Shown: positions 1 through 7,747 of the stretch, in pieces
How the letters are laid out: every line of letters starts with the position of its first letter
Position numbering within the stretch: position 1 is the first letter of the stretch
Source: Gemmatimonadota bacterium
GTDB lineage: Bacteria; Gemmatimonadota; Gemmatimonadetes; Gemmatimonadales; GWC2-71-9
NCBI GenBank assembly: GCA_003220905.1
Contig: QHTS01000186.1
Span: 1-16,476 of the forward strand
DNA length: 16,476 nt
Direction: 5' to 3'
The notes under the pieces: model-generated
What the model was told of the DNA's origin: nothing
The model's input: the letters and a program-made list of their open reading frames with translations, nothing else
Database searches by the model: none
Translations under genes and position numbers: made by a program

Positions 1-1892
1 AGCTCAAACCGGGGGGCCTGCCGCACCTCGCCCGCCCGCGCGTGCTGCGGCGCGGCGACCTGCTGCCACTCGACGAGATGACCCGGCGCAACCTCGAGCT
101 GGTGGAGCCGCTCCGGGCCGCCCTCCCCGGCTCCCCCGGCGCGGCGGGGACGACGCTGCTCGACGTCCTCGACCGCACCATGACGCCGATGGGCGCCCGC
201 CTGTTGCGCGCCTGGTTGCTCGCCCCGCTCGTCGACGCCGCGGCCATCACCGCTCGCCTGGACGCGGTGGAGGTCCTGGTCGCGGATGTCCGTGGGCGGG
301 ACCGTCTGCGCGAAGGGCTCGACGGGGTGCGCGACGTCGAGCGCCTGGCGGGCCGCGCTGCGCTCGGGCGCGCGACCCCGCGCGAGCTGGGGGCGTTGCG
401 GGATTCGATCCTCCGTCTGCCCGACGTCCGCGCGGCGCTCGACGGGCTGGACGCACGCGGGCGCGCTTCGCTGCTCGAAGAGGCCGCGGACCGCTTCGAT
501 CTCCTCCAGGACCTGGGCGACCAGCTCGCCCGGGCACTCGTGGAGCGCCCGCCGGGCCAGGCGTCCGACGGCGACGCGATCCGGGCCGGGTACGATCACG
601 AGCTCGACGAGCTCAAGGACGCTCGCGACGGCGGGAAGCAGTACATCGCGGGGCTCCAGGCACGCGAGCGCGAGCGCACCGGCATCTCCTCACTCAAGGT
701 CGGGTTCAACAAGGTCTTCGGCTATTACCTCGAGATCACGAACCCGCACCGGGACCGTGTGCCGGCGGACTACGAGCGGCGCCAGACGCTGTCCGGCGCC
801 GAGCGGTTCGTCACGCCCGAGCTCAAGGCCTACGAAGCCAAGGTGCTCGGTGCCGAGGAGCGAATCGCGGCGCGCGAGGCGGAGCTGGTGGACACCCTGC
901 GCGTCCGGGTGGCCGAGACGATCGCCCGGGTGCAGACGACGGCCGGTGTGCTCGCCCGGCTCGATGTGTGGGGCGCCCTCGCCGACGTCGCCCACCGCGA
1001 GGGGTACGTCCGACCCGAGGTCAACGACGGCTTCGCCCTCGTGCTCGAGGGAAGCCGCCATCCGGTGGTCGAGCGCATGATGGCGCGCGAAGCATTCATC
1101 CCGAACGACGTGCTGCTCGACGAGGCCGGTCGCGTGATCCTGCTCACCGGGCCGAACATGGCGGGGAAGTCGACGCTGCTCCGGCAAGTCGGGTTGTGCG
1201 TCCTGCTCGCCCAGATGGGCGCCTTCGTCCCAGCGCGGCGGGCCGTCGTGGGCGCGGTGGACCGGTTGTTCACGCGGGTCGGGGCGTCGGACAATCTGGT
1301 GCGCGGCCAGTCGACGTTCCTGGTGGAGATGAGCGAGACCAGCGCCATACTCCACGGCGCGACGGCGCGGAGCCTCGTGCTGCTCGACGAGATCGGACGT
1401 GGGACATCGACCTACGACGGCGTCGCGATCGCCTGGGCGGTGACCGAGTTCCTGCACAACACGATCGGGTGCAAGACGATCTTCGCGACCCATTACCACG
1501 AGCTCACGCAGCTCACCGAGGAGCTCGCCCACGCGCGCAACTTCAACGTGGCCGTGCGCGAAGCGGGGGACGAAATCGTGTTCCTGCACCGCCTCGAGCC
1601 GGGCGGCGCCGACCGGTCGTACGGTATCCACGTGGGGCAGCTCGCCGGGCTTCCCGCGCCGGTCGTGGAGCGCGCGTGGCAGGTGCTCGCTCTCCTCGAA
1701 GCGGGTCACCACGTGGCGCACCAGGCTGCGCCCGCACGCCCCGACGCGGCCCAACTCGGCCTGTTCAGCCCGTCGGGAAGCCCGCATCCGCTGCTCGAAG
1801 AGCTCGACCGGCTCGACGTGAACGCGCTGTCGCCGCTCGAGGCGTTGAATCGGCTGGCGGCGTGGAAGAAGCAGCTCGCGGAGGGACCATGA
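1..1892 (+). CDS. mutS: DNA mismatch repair ATPase MutS (5' end outside window)
   Basis: MutS binds mismatches and, through its ABC-type ATPase, recruits MutL. The reading frame is open from base 3, and the GTG at 42 lies inside the homologous region, so the start is upstream of the window. About 629 residues are present against roughly 850-870 usual for MutS, so the mismatch-binding domain and part of the connector are missing. The core signature RNLEL is near base 90. The clamp region 'VGFNKVFGYYLEIT' is near 700-740. Walker A GPNMAGKST is near 1150, and the ST..VEMSETS segment near 1310-1340. Walker B LLDEIGRGTSTYDG is near 1380-1420, followed by the FATHYHEL helix near 1485-1505. A C-terminal QLGLF at 1752-1766 fits a beta-clamp-binding motif. 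These are MutS1 features, not MutS2. The stop overlaps the next gene's ATG by 4 bp. The family call is near certain. Confidence 0.97.
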   Translation, partial: LKPGGLPHLARPRVLRRGDLLPLDEMTRRNLELVEPLRAALPGSPGAAGTTLLDVLDRTMTPMGARLLRAWLLAPLVDAAAITARLDAVEVLVADVRGRDRLREGLDGVRDVERLAGRAALGRATPRELGALRDSILRLPDVRAALDGLDARGRASLLEEAADRFDLLQDLGDQLARALVERPPGQASDGDAIRAGYDHELDELKDARDGGKQYIAGLQARERERTGISSLKVGFNKVFGYYLEITNPHRDRVPADYERRQTLSGAERFVTPELKAYEAKVLGAEERIAAREAELVDTLRVRVAETIARVQTTAGVLARLDVWGALADVAHREGYVRPEVNDGFALVLEGSRHPVVERMMAREAFIPNDVLLDEAGRVILLTGPNMAGKSTLLRQVGLCVLLAQMGAFVPARRAVVGAVDRLFTRVGASDNLVRGQSTFLVEMSETSAILHGATARSLVLLDEIGRGTSTYDGVAIAWAVTEFLHNTIGCKTIFATHYHELTQLTEELAHARNFNVAVREAGDEIVFLHRLEPGGADRSYGIHVGQLAGLPAPVVERAWQVLALLEAGHHVAHQAAPARPDAAQLGLFSPSGSPHPLLEELDRLDVNALSPLEALNRLAAWKKQLAEGP

Positions 1893-2494
1893 GAGTCTGG
1901 ACCATCGCGTTCGCCCGCCTCCTGACCATCGGCGCCGCCGGATGCCGCCAAGCACCCCCGGCCGAGCAGGCGGGAACCGGGTCACCCGGCGTTCCGCCCG
2001 ACCAGGAGCCGCCGGTGGCCGTGAACGCCGACTCGCCGATCCAGTACCCACCCCGGCTGTACGACCAGAAGGTCGAGGGCGACGTGATTCTGCGTCTGTT
2101 CGTCGATTCCGCGGGGCGCCTGGTGCCGGAATCGAGCCGCGTGGCCGAATCGAGCAACTATCCTGCGCTCGACTCGGCGGCGCTCGCGGGCGCGCGCAAG
2201 CTGCGCTTCGCTCCCGCCCGGCGGCACGGCCTGTCCATCGCCACCGCATTCCTCCAGCCGGTGGAGTTCCGCCACCCGCAGGCGAGCGGGGCCGTGTCGA
2301 AGGGAGAGCCGGACACCACGCGTCCCCGACCGGCTGCGGTCCGTCCGCCTGCCGCTCCCGCTCCCGCTCCTGTGCGCCCAGCGCGGCGCGACACGACGCC
2401 GGCGAGGCGGGACACCGTCCCGCGGCCCCTGGACACCACACGCGCGGTCCCGGACAGCGCGGCGACGCCGGATACGAATGCCGTCCCACACTAA
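1889..2494 (+). CDS. Small lipoprotein-like protein with TonB C-terminal-type domain
   Basis: A 201-aa product. The N-terminus has a short hydrophobic stretch ending in GAAGC, so Cys19 could be a lipidated cysteine; the lipobox is non-canonical (Ala rather than Leu at -3), and export is an inference. Residues about 50-127 resemble the TonB C-terminal fold, with a YPP..YDQKVEGDVILRLFVD core and an A..ARKLRFAPA end, as in 'energy transducer TonB' proteins. The domain order is unusual. There is no N-terminal membrane anchor followed by a Pro-rich spacer. Instead a Pro/Arg/Asp/Thr-rich tail (about 135-201, with repeated RRDT and LDTTR-like units) follows the domain. It may therefore act as a periplasmic or outer-membrane partner rather than a classical ExbBD-driven TonB. 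ATG at 1889 overlaps the mutS stop (ATGA), and its 3' end overlaps the next gene by 17 bp. Confidence 0.72.
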   Translation: MRVWTIAFARLLTIGAAGCRQAPPAEQAGTGSPGVPPDQEPPVAVNADSPIQYPPRLYDQKVEGDVILRLFVDSAGRLVPESSRVAESSNYPALDSAALAGARKLRFAPARRHGLSIATAFLQPVEFRHPQASGAVSKGEPDTTRPRPAAVRPPAAPAPAPVRPARRDTTPARRDTVPRPLDTTRAVPDSAATPDTNAVPH

Positions 2495-3863
2495 GCCGTA
2501 CGCCAACATCCTCGAGACGATCGGCTGGACACCGCTGGTCCGGCTGAACCGCGTCACGCAGGGGATCCGGACGCCGGTGTACGCCAAGGCGGAGTTCTTC
2601 AATCCCGGCGGCTCCGTGAAGGACCGGATCGGCTTGGCGATGATCGAGGCCGCCGAGCGCGAGGGGCGCCTCACGCCCGGCGGCCTGATCGTGGAGGCCA
2701 CGTCGGGCAACACGGGGGTGGGGCTCGCGCTCGCCGCCGCGGTGAAGGGCTACCGCTGCATCTTCACCATGCCCGACAAGATGTCGCAGGAGAAGGCTCG
2801 GCTGCTGCGCGCGCTCGGCGCCGAGGTGATCATCACGCCGACCGCGGTGCCCCCCGACCATCCCGAGAACTACATCATGAAGGGGCGGGCGATCGCCGCG
2901 GCGCACCCCAACGCGATCTTCGCCGACCAGCACTACAACCCGGTGAACCCCGACGTGCACTACCGCACGACCGGTCCCGAGCTGTGGGAGCAAACGGCGG
3001 GGACGATCACGCACTTCGTTTGCGCGCCCGGGACGGGCGGCACCGTCAGCGGGGCAGGCCGGTTCCTCAAGGAGAAGAAGCCGCAGGTCCGCGTGATCGC
3101 GGGCGACCCGGTCGGCTCGATCTACACCGAGTACGCGCGCACCCGTCAGAAGACCGAGGGCCACCCCTACAAGGTGGAGGGGATCGGCGGGGACAAGTTG
3201 CCCACCTCGCTTCACTGGGACGTGATCGACGAGTGGATCACGGTGTCCGACAAGGACGCCATGCTGATGGTGCGACGCCTGGCCAAGGAAGAAGGCCTGT
3301 TCGCCGGAGGCTCGACCGGCGTCAACGTCGTGGCGGCGCTCGACGTGGCCCGGCGGGTGAACGACCCGCAAGCGCTCGTGGTGACCGTGCTCGCCGACAC
3401 CGGGGAGCGGTATCTGTCGAAGGTCTTCAACGACGAATGGCTGCGGGAGAATCAGATCCTGGAAGCGGAGCGGGTATCGGTGGGAGAGCTCCTCGAGGCG
3501 CGGAACTCGGGCGCGCCCCCACTGATCTCGGTCGCTCCGACGGCGACCGTGCGCCAAGCGTTGAACCTGATGAGTACGTACAACGTGTCACAGCTCCCGG
3601 TGCTGGACGTCGGCGACGGGGTGGGCGCGGTCTCCGAGCAGGGGCTCATGGCCCGGGCGCTCGAGCAGCCGGCGACGCTCGACCAGCCGGTCCAGGATGT
3701 GATGGATGCGCCGTTCCCCGTAGTGGATGCGGACCTTCCCGTCGAGCGGCTCACCACCCTCCTGTCGCGCGAGACGCCGGCGGCGCTGGTGCGACGCGAG
3801 GGCAAGATCGCGGGGATCGTCACCCGCTACGATGTGCTCCACCAGCTCGCCGGGATCCACTGA
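2478..3863 (+). CDS. Cystathionine beta-synthase / cysteine synthase family enzyme with C-terminal CBS-domain pair
   Basis: A 461-aa PLP enzyme of fold type II that makes or interconverts cysteine and cystathionine from serine or O-acetylserine. The PLP lysine is Lys48 in NPGGSVKDR, the phosphate/substrate loop is EATSGNTGVGLA (about 73-84), and the PLP-phosphate glycine loop is GTGGTVSGAG (about 190). A 'GGSTGVN' segment is near residue 277. Residues about 335-461 form two CBS (Bateman) motifs, with VRQALNLMSTYNVSQLPVLD in the first and IAGIVTRYDVLHQL closing the second. That points to nucleotide or S-adenosylmethionine-type allosteric control as known for this family, though the ligand is not known here. 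The architecture favours cystathionine beta-synthase over plain CysK, but the two cannot be separated from sequence alone. ATG at 2478 lies inside the end of the preceding gene, and no later ATG precedes the conserved ILETIGWTPLVRL. Confidence 0.9.
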   Translation: MPSHTKPYANILETIGWTPLVRLNRVTQGIRTPVYAKAEFFNPGGSVKDRIGLAMIEAAEREGRLTPGGLIVEATSGNTGVGLALAAAVKGYRCIFTMPDKMSQEKARLLRALGAEVIITPTAVPPDHPENYIMKGRAIAAAHPNAIFADQHYNPVNPDVHYRTTGPELWEQTAGTITHFVCAPGTGGTVSGAGRFLKEKKPQVRVIAGDPVGSIYTEYARTRQKTEGHPYKVEGIGGDKLPTSLHWDVIDEWITVSDKDAMLMVRRLAKEEGLFAGGSTGVNVVAALDVARRVNDPQALVVTVLADTGERYLSKVFNDEWLRENQILEAERVSVGELLEARNSGAPPLISVAPTATVRQALNLMSTYNVSQLPVLDVGDGVGAVSEQGLMARALEQPATLDQPVQDVMDAPFPVVDADLPVERLTTLLSRETPAALVRREGKIAGIVTRYDVLHQLAGIH

Positions 3864-4882
3864 TGCGGATCGCGGTGATCACCGGCGGCGCGACGGCGGA
3901 GCGCGCGGTCGCGTTCGCCGGCGCCGCCCAGATCGTGGAGGCGCTGCGGAGTCGCGGGCACACGGTGCGGGTCGTCGATACGGTGACGGGGCTCCTCTCC
4001 CCGACCGACGAGCCGCGGCTGCTCACGACCGCCGTCGGCCGGGAGCCGCCGACGGTGGCGGAGCTCGACGAGCGCGAGCGCGCGATGCTCTCGAACGGGC
4101 TCGCCAGGCTCACGGAGGTCACCGGCGCGGACGTGCTGTTCCTCTGCCTGCACGCGGGACGCGGCGAGGGCGGGATCCTGCAAGCGGTGCTCGACGTGAT
4201 CGCCGTGCCCTATACCGGGAGCGGGGCGCTGGCCAGCGCGCTCGCCATGGACAAGGATCTCGCCAAGCGGCTGTTCCGGGCGGCGGGGGTGCCCGTGCCC
4301 GGGTGGTTCATGGCCCCGGTCGCCCCCGAGGACGTGACGACGGCGCTGGGATGGCCGGTGATCGTCAAGCCGTCGAAGATGGGGTCGTCGGTGGGGATGA
4401 CGCTCGTGCGCAACGCCGAGGGGTTGGACGCGGCGGTGGAGGTCGCAAGAGCGTACGATGCCGAGGTCATGGCGGAGCAGTTCATCCCCGGGCGGGAGCT
4501 GACGGTGGGGGTGCTGGGCGACGTGCCCTTGCCCGTGGGCGAGATCATTCCGAAGCACGAGCTGTTCGACTACGAGTGCAAATACACGCCGGGGATGTCG
4601 GACGAGATCTTCCCCGCGAAGCTCGACACGACGCTGGCGCGGCAGCTGCAGGAGCTGGCGCTCACGGCACACCGGGCCCTTAAGCTCGGGGGGTATTCGC
4701 GCGTCGACTTCCGATTGAGCCCCGAGGGCGACATCTTTTGCCTGGAGGCGAATACGCTCCCCGGCATGACGCGCACCAGCCTCCTTCCCCAGGCCGCCCG
4801 GGCCGCGGGGATCGAGTTTCCGGAGCTGTGCGAGCGGATCTGCCGGCTCGCGGGGAACTCGGGGAGCGCGCGCGGGGGATAA
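3863..4882 (+). CDS. ddl: D-alanine--D-alanine ligase
   Basis: A 339-aa ATP-grasp ligase forming D-Ala-D-Ala for peptidoglycan in the cytoplasm; the length is normal for Ddl. Recognisable elements are the N-terminal GG..AE loop with Glu13, CLHAGRGEGGILQ (family consensus LHG..GEDG.iQ), YTGSGALASALAMDK, KPSKMGSSVGMTLV with the catalytic serine loop, and FDYECKYTPGMSDEIFPAKL with the conserved Tyr. The C-terminus has the metal-binding DFRLSPEGDIFCLEANTLPGMT and SLLPQAARAAGI. The N-terminal loop (GGATAERAVAF rather than GG.S.EREVS) and the GEGG variant depart from the consensus, so a related D-Ala-D-X ligase is possible. TGATG couples it to the upstream cbs gene: stop at 3861-3863, ATG at 3863. 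Confidence 0.92.
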   Translation: MRIAVITGGATAERAVAFAGAAQIVEALRSRGHTVRVVDTVTGLLSPTDEPRLLTTAVGREPPTVAELDERERAMLSNGLARLTEVTGADVLFLCLHAGRGEGGILQAVLDVIAVPYTGSGALASALAMDKDLAKRLFRAAGVPVPGWFMAPVAPEDVTTALGWPVIVKPSKMGSSVGMTLVRNAEGLDAAVEVARAYDAEVMAEQFIPGRELTVGVLGDVPLPVGEIIPKHELFDYECKYTPGMSDEIFPAKLDTTLARQLQELALTAHRALKLGGYSRVDFRLSPEGDIFCLEANTLPGMTRTSLLPQAARAAGIEFPELCERICRLAGNSGSARGG

Positions 4883-4889
4883 CTACGCG

Positions 4890-5720
4890 ATGGGCCCGCA
4901 GCGGATGTTCGGCATGACTCCGTGGGTGCGGCGGCTGATCGTCGCCAACCTCGTCGTCTTCCTCCTCCAGGTGACGCTGTTCGTCAGCCCGGGGTTCCTC
5001 GCTACGCTCGGGTTCGCGCCGCTCTACGCCTTCCGGCAGCCGTGGACGTTTCTCACGTACATGTTCGTTCACGCCAACCTGCTGCATCTCGCCTTCAACC
5101 TGCTGGCCTTGTACGCGTTCGGGCCCGAGGTGGAGGAGCGGATGGGCGGCGGGGCGTTTCTGCGCTACTACGTGCTCTGCGGGTTGGGAGGGGCCGCCTT
5201 GTCGCTGGTGCTGGGGTGGAGCTTCGGTAGGCTCAATCCCGTGGTCGGCGCGTCGGCTGCCGTGTACGGCGTGCTGCTGGCGTTCGCGTGGGCGGCGCCG
5301 GACCACCCGATCTACGTGTTCCTCCTTCCGGCGCCGATCGCAGCCAAGTGGCTCGTGACGTTCATCGTGGCGATCTCGCTCGTGCTCGCGCTCCTGCCCA
5401 CGAGCGACGGCGTGGCGCACCTCGCGCATCTGGGCGGCTTCGCGACCGGCTTCCTCTACTTGAAGGTCGCCGACTGGCGGCTGGGACGAGCCGAGCGTAA
5501 CCTCCGGCGCCGGTCCGAGCCCAGCGTGCTCGTCCATCCGGGGCGCGCTGCACGGGCCAGCGGCGCGCCCAAGCCACCGCGCCGCGTCGAGCGCGACCCC
5601 GCGCAGGCGGAGATCGACCGCGTGCTCGACAAGATCTCGGCGCGCGGCATCGAGAGTCTCACCCCCGCCGAGCGGCGGTTCCTCGCCGAGATGAGCCGCA
5701 AGATGCGCGACCACACCTGA
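4890..5720 (+). CDS. Rhomboid-family intramembrane serine protease with cytoplasmic tail
   Basis: A 276-aa protein with about six hydrophobic segments in residues 14-190, in the inner membrane. The rhomboid signatures are present: HANLLHLAFN in the second membrane region (H61, H66, N70), GASAAVYG with the nucleophile Ser122, and HLAHLGGFATG with the catalytic His180 just before LGG. An intact Ser/His dyad indicates an active protease; the substrate is unknown. A basic, soluble tail (about 195-276) contains 'IDRVLDKISARGIESLTPAERRFLAEMS', a short helical C-terminal domain often attached to bacterial rhomboids. ATG at 4890 follows the ddl stop by 7 bp, with a GGGGGA run near 4875 as a plausible ribosome-binding site. 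Confidence 0.93.
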   Translation: MGPQRMFGMTPWVRRLIVANLVVFLLQVTLFVSPGFLATLGFAPLYAFRQPWTFLTYMFVHANLLHLAFNLLALYAFGPEVEERMGGGAFLRYYVLCGLGGAALSLVLGWSFGRLNPVVGASAAVYGVLLAFAWAAPDHPIYVFLLPAPIAAKWLVTFIVAISLVLALLPTSDGVAHLAHLGGFATGFLYLKVADWRLGRAERNLRRRSEPSVLVHPGRAARASGAPKPPRRVERDPAQAEIDRVLDKISARGIESLTPAERRFLAEMSRKMRDHT

Positions 5721-5845
5721 CAGCCGTCGCTCGAACAGTCGCGTCGTAAAATGTCAAGCCGGTCGCGTGCCGTTGCCCCGGCCCCCGGGGCGGGCGCGCG
5801 CTTGTCTCCGGCCGGGCCGGTTCCCAAATTGGGGCCGGCCGCCTC
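5721..5845 (+). other. 125-bp intergenic region with GC hairpin
   Basis: The gap separates the rhomboid gene from the next open frame. It holds a TAAAAT hexamer at 5747-5752 that could be a -10 box, but I see no convincing -35 at normal spacing. Close to the downstream ATG is a stem of GGCCGG (5815-5820) with CCGGCC (5835-5840), with a possible inner CCC/GGG pairing around the AAATT loop. There is no T-tract, so it is not a classical terminator. Its end lies 5 bp before the ATG at 5846, so it could mask translation initiation. No clear Shine-Dalgarno site is visible. Confidence 0.4.
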
Positions 5846-6790
5846 ATGCTCGTCAATCTCGTGCCGGAGTTCCTGGCGATCCTCGCCGCGCCCGACCCCA
5901 CCGCGGCCTATCACGAGTATCTCGAGCGTCACAAGCCGGTGCTGCAGAGCTACTGGCACAACTACGTGCTGGACCCGACGTCGCCGCACGCGGAACAGGT
6001 GGTGGCGGCCGCGTTGCGGGCCGAGCGCGCGGATCTCGAGCGGCTGCTCGAGGACGTGGACGTCGCCGCGATCGCGGACGAGGCGCTGCGGCGCTCGCTC
6101 GAGCGCTTCGAGGCCGACTGCGCGGTGGACCTGTACCTCATGGTGGGCGTAGGCGCCGCCAACGCGGGCGAGCTCGTGGTCGGCGGGCGCGGCATTGCCT
6201 TCGTGTGTCTCGAGCACTTCACCGGCCGGGCCAATTCCCAGACGTACGGCATGGGGCTCGCGCCACACCTGTTGCCGCTGTGGATCGCGCACGAGGTGGC
6301 GCACGCGGTGCGGTACACGTCGCCGACGAGCCGGGCCGACCTGAAGCGCCTGGTGACCGACCTGCGCGGCTACTACGACTACTGGGACACCGGCAGCCGG
6401 GCCAGCTTGCGGGAGCTGCTCGCGAACGAGGGGGCGGCGGTGGCGGCGGCCCAGGCGGTGGTGCCCGGGTTCGAGCCGTGGGAATACTTCGGCTACACCC
6501 GCCGGCAATACCGTCGCATCCGGGAGCTGGACACGTTCCTGCGACGCGCGGCGGCACCGTTGCTGGACGAGACGGGCCTGGGGCTGCGCCTGCGCTTCCT
6601 GTCCGGCGGCATGAGCCCCGCCGCCCGCCTGACGGCGGGGAAGGTGCTGCCGGAGCGCTCGGGGTACTATCTCGGCCTGCGGCTGGTCGAGAGCTACCTC
6701 GCCGAGCGGGGGCTCGCCTCGACGGTGCGGGCGGCGGCGGGGGAGTTCAAGACGGCCGACGAGCGGGCCCTCGGGATCCAGAGCGCATGA
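5846..6790 (+). CDS. Putative HExxH zinc metalloprotease-like protein (DUF2268-like)
   Basis: A 314-aa protein with no signal peptide or clear membrane segment. The key motif is IAHEVAHAV with H149-E150-x-x-H153, the zinc-binding HExxH of gluzincin-type peptidases. It is followed by LLANEGAAVA with Glu195, a candidate third ligand about 42 residues later. The C-terminal segment ERSGYYLGLRLVESYLAERG resembles the 'GYYLG..iv..yl' element of DUF2268 predicted Zn-dependent proteases, and that is my basis for the family call. The N-terminal half (about 1-100) is alpha-helical, with acidic and Arg-rich stretches. No substrate can be named. The stop overlaps the following small gene (ATGA at 6787-6790), suggesting co-expression. 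The rhomboid gene just upstream is also a protease, but the 125-bp gap argues against assuming one operon. Confidence 0.75.
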   Translation: MLVNLVPEFLAILAAPDPTAAYHEYLERHKPVLQSYWHNYVLDPTSPHAEQVVAAALRAERADLERLLEDVDVAAIADEALRRSLERFEADCAVDLYLMVGVGAANAGELVVGGRGIAFVCLEHFTGRANSQTYGMGLAPHLLPLWIAHEVAHAVRYTSPTSRADLKRLVTDLRGYYDYWDTGSRASLRELLANEGAAVAAAQAVVPGFEPWEYFGYTRRQYRRIRELDTFLRRAAAPLLDETGLGLRLRFLSGGMSPAARLTAGKVLPERSGYYLGLRLVESYLAERGLASTVRAAAGEFKTADERALGIQSA

Positions 6791-6987
6791 GCCCGCGGCC
6801 CCGCGCCGAGCGTCGTCAGAATCGGCCGCTGCGGGAGGTGCTGGACGACCTCCTCGGCCACGCACGGGAGATCGCCCGCCGGGCGAAGCAGATGACGCCC
6901 GCGGAGCTCGACTACGCGCAGCAACGGCTCGAGTGGCTCGCGGACGAGGCGTGGCGGGTCGCCACGGGCGAGGCACCACCGGCCTAG
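6787..6987 (+). CDS. Small protein of unknown function (66 aa)
   Basis: A 66-aa basic protein whose ATG at 6787 overlaps the stop of the metalloprotease-like gene, the main evidence that it is translated. The sequence is mostly helix-forming: an Arg-rich N-terminus (residues 1-15), then LREVLDDLLGHAREIARRAKQM with amphipathic spacing, then TPAELDYAQQRLEWLADEAWR, which looks like a second helix. A helical hairpin is plausible. I recognise no family. It could be a small partner or regulator of the upstream protein. It is the last gene before the 218-bp region preceding the C1 operon. Confidence 0.6.
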   Translation: MSPRPRAERRQNRPLREVLDDLLGHAREIARRAKQMTPAELDYAQQRLEWLADEAWRVATGEAPPA

Positions 6988-7026
6988 CCCCCGAAAAAGT
7001 TCCATTTTGCGGCCCGGTTCGCGGGC

Positions 7027-7055
7027 TTGACACCCGTGGGAGCGGCCGGCAGGTT
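7027..7055 (+). promoter_or_regulatory. Candidate sigma70-type promoter for the C1 operon
   Basis: A perfect TTGACA at 7027-7032 is followed after 17 bp by CAGGTT (7050-7055), a weak -10 that keeps the A at position 2 and the final T. An unusually A/T-rich patch for this GC-rich window (about 6993-7013, with AAAAA and TTTT runs) lies just upstream and could be an UP-like element. The site is in the largest gap of the window and points at fae. Transcription start and sigma factor are not shown by sequence alone. Confidence 0.5.
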
Positions 7056-7205
7056 AGCACCCCATCGATACGGTTCCGTAGGAGCTACCCGCAGACGCGG
7101 GACGGCGTGGCTTTCCACACCCCTCTGGCCACGCTGCTCTCAACGCCGCATTCGTGACGGCCGGCAAGTGAAACTCGTGGACCCCATCCGGATCGGGAGG
7201 TAGTT
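7056..7205 (+). promoter_or_regulatory. Hairpin-rich 5' leader and strong ribosome-binding site of fae
   Basis: About 150 bp without a supported gene lie between the candidate promoter and the fae ATG. Three compact inverted repeats occur in series: TACGG-TT-CCGTA (7069-7080), CCCGC-AGAC-GCGGG (7088-7101) and GCGTGGC paired with GCCACGC (7105-7111 with 7128-7134). A 9-bp direct repeat, CGGCCGGCA, occurs at 7043-7051 and 7158-7166. GGGAGG (7195-7200) lies 5 nt before the ATG at 7206 and is the best Shine-Dalgarno site in the window. The structures could stabilise the mRNA or regulate it. I match no known riboswitch class. Confidence 0.45.
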
Positions 7206-7721
7206 ATGGCAGCGGATTTCTTCATTGGCGAGTCCCTGGTAGGCGACGGCAATGAGATCGCCCACATCGACCTGATCATCGGGTCGAAGTCGGGCCATGC
7301 GGGGCAGGCCTTCGTGAACACCCTGTCCAACAACACCGACGGCTTCACCAAACTGCTCGCCGTCGTCACCCCCAACCTGCCGGCGAAGCCCGACACGCTT
7401 CTCTTCAACAAGGTCACCATCAAGAACGCCACGCAGGCCGTGCAGATGTTCGGCCCCGCACAGGCGGCGGTCGCGCGCGCGGTGGTCGACAGCGTGTCCT
7501 CGGGCATCATCCCGCGGGACAAGGTGGACGACTACTGCATCCTGGTGGGGGTGTTCATCCACTGGGAAGCGAAAAACGACAAGAAGATCTTCGACTTCAA
7601 CTATCGGGCGGTGAAGGAATCGATCGAGCGCGCCCTCAAGGGTCAGCCGAAGATCGATCAGGTGATCTCCCAGGCGAAGACGGCGTCGCATCCGTTCGCC
7701 GGTGGCGCGGACAAGGGTTGA
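7206..7721 (+). CDS. fae: Formaldehyde-activating enzyme (Fae)
   Basis: Fae catalyses condensation of formaldehyde with tetrahydromethanopterin to methylene-H4MPT in the cytoplasm, the entry step of the H4MPT-linked oxidation and detoxification route. The 171-aa length matches bacterial Fae (about 170). Conserved blocks are GESLVGDGNEIAHIDLIIG with the expected catalytic His20, NNTDGFTKLLAVVTPNLPAKP, LLFNKVTIKNATQAVQMFGPAQAAVA, and DDYCILVGVFIHWEA, ending in the ASHPFA motif. It is not fused to Hps, unlike some archaeal forms. It has its own promoter candidate and the strongest ribosome-binding site here, and is followed by a hairpin. That fits the known high abundance of Fae in methylotrophs, but its expression here is an inference. 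Paralogues (Fae2, Fae3) exist, but the match is to canonical Fae. Confidence 0.97.
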   Translation: MAADFFIGESLVGDGNEIAHIDLIIGSKSGHAGQAFVNTLSNNTDGFTKLLAVVTPNLPAKPDTLLFNKVTIKNATQAVQMFGPAQAAVARAVVDSVSSGIIPRDKVDDYCILVGVFIHWEAKNDKKIFDFNYRAVKESIERALKGQPKIDQVISQAKTASHPFAGGADKG

Positions 7722-7747
7722 TCTCTCCGGCAGTCGCCTGATTCCAC

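Noticed and set aside
690..3557. Very long open frame (955 aa) on the minus strand, and many other minus-strand frames
   Set aside because: It lies opposite mutS, the tonB-like gene and cbs, which have clear family motifs. The translation is low-complexity Arg/Gly/Ala/His-rich with no recognisable domain, as expected for antisense frames at this GC content.
5717..5752. Promoter formed by CTGACA (5717-5722) and TAAAAT (5747-5752)
   Set aside because: The spacing is 24 bp, too long for a sigma70 promoter, and CTGACA overlaps the rhomboid stop codon. Not strong enough to list as a promoter.
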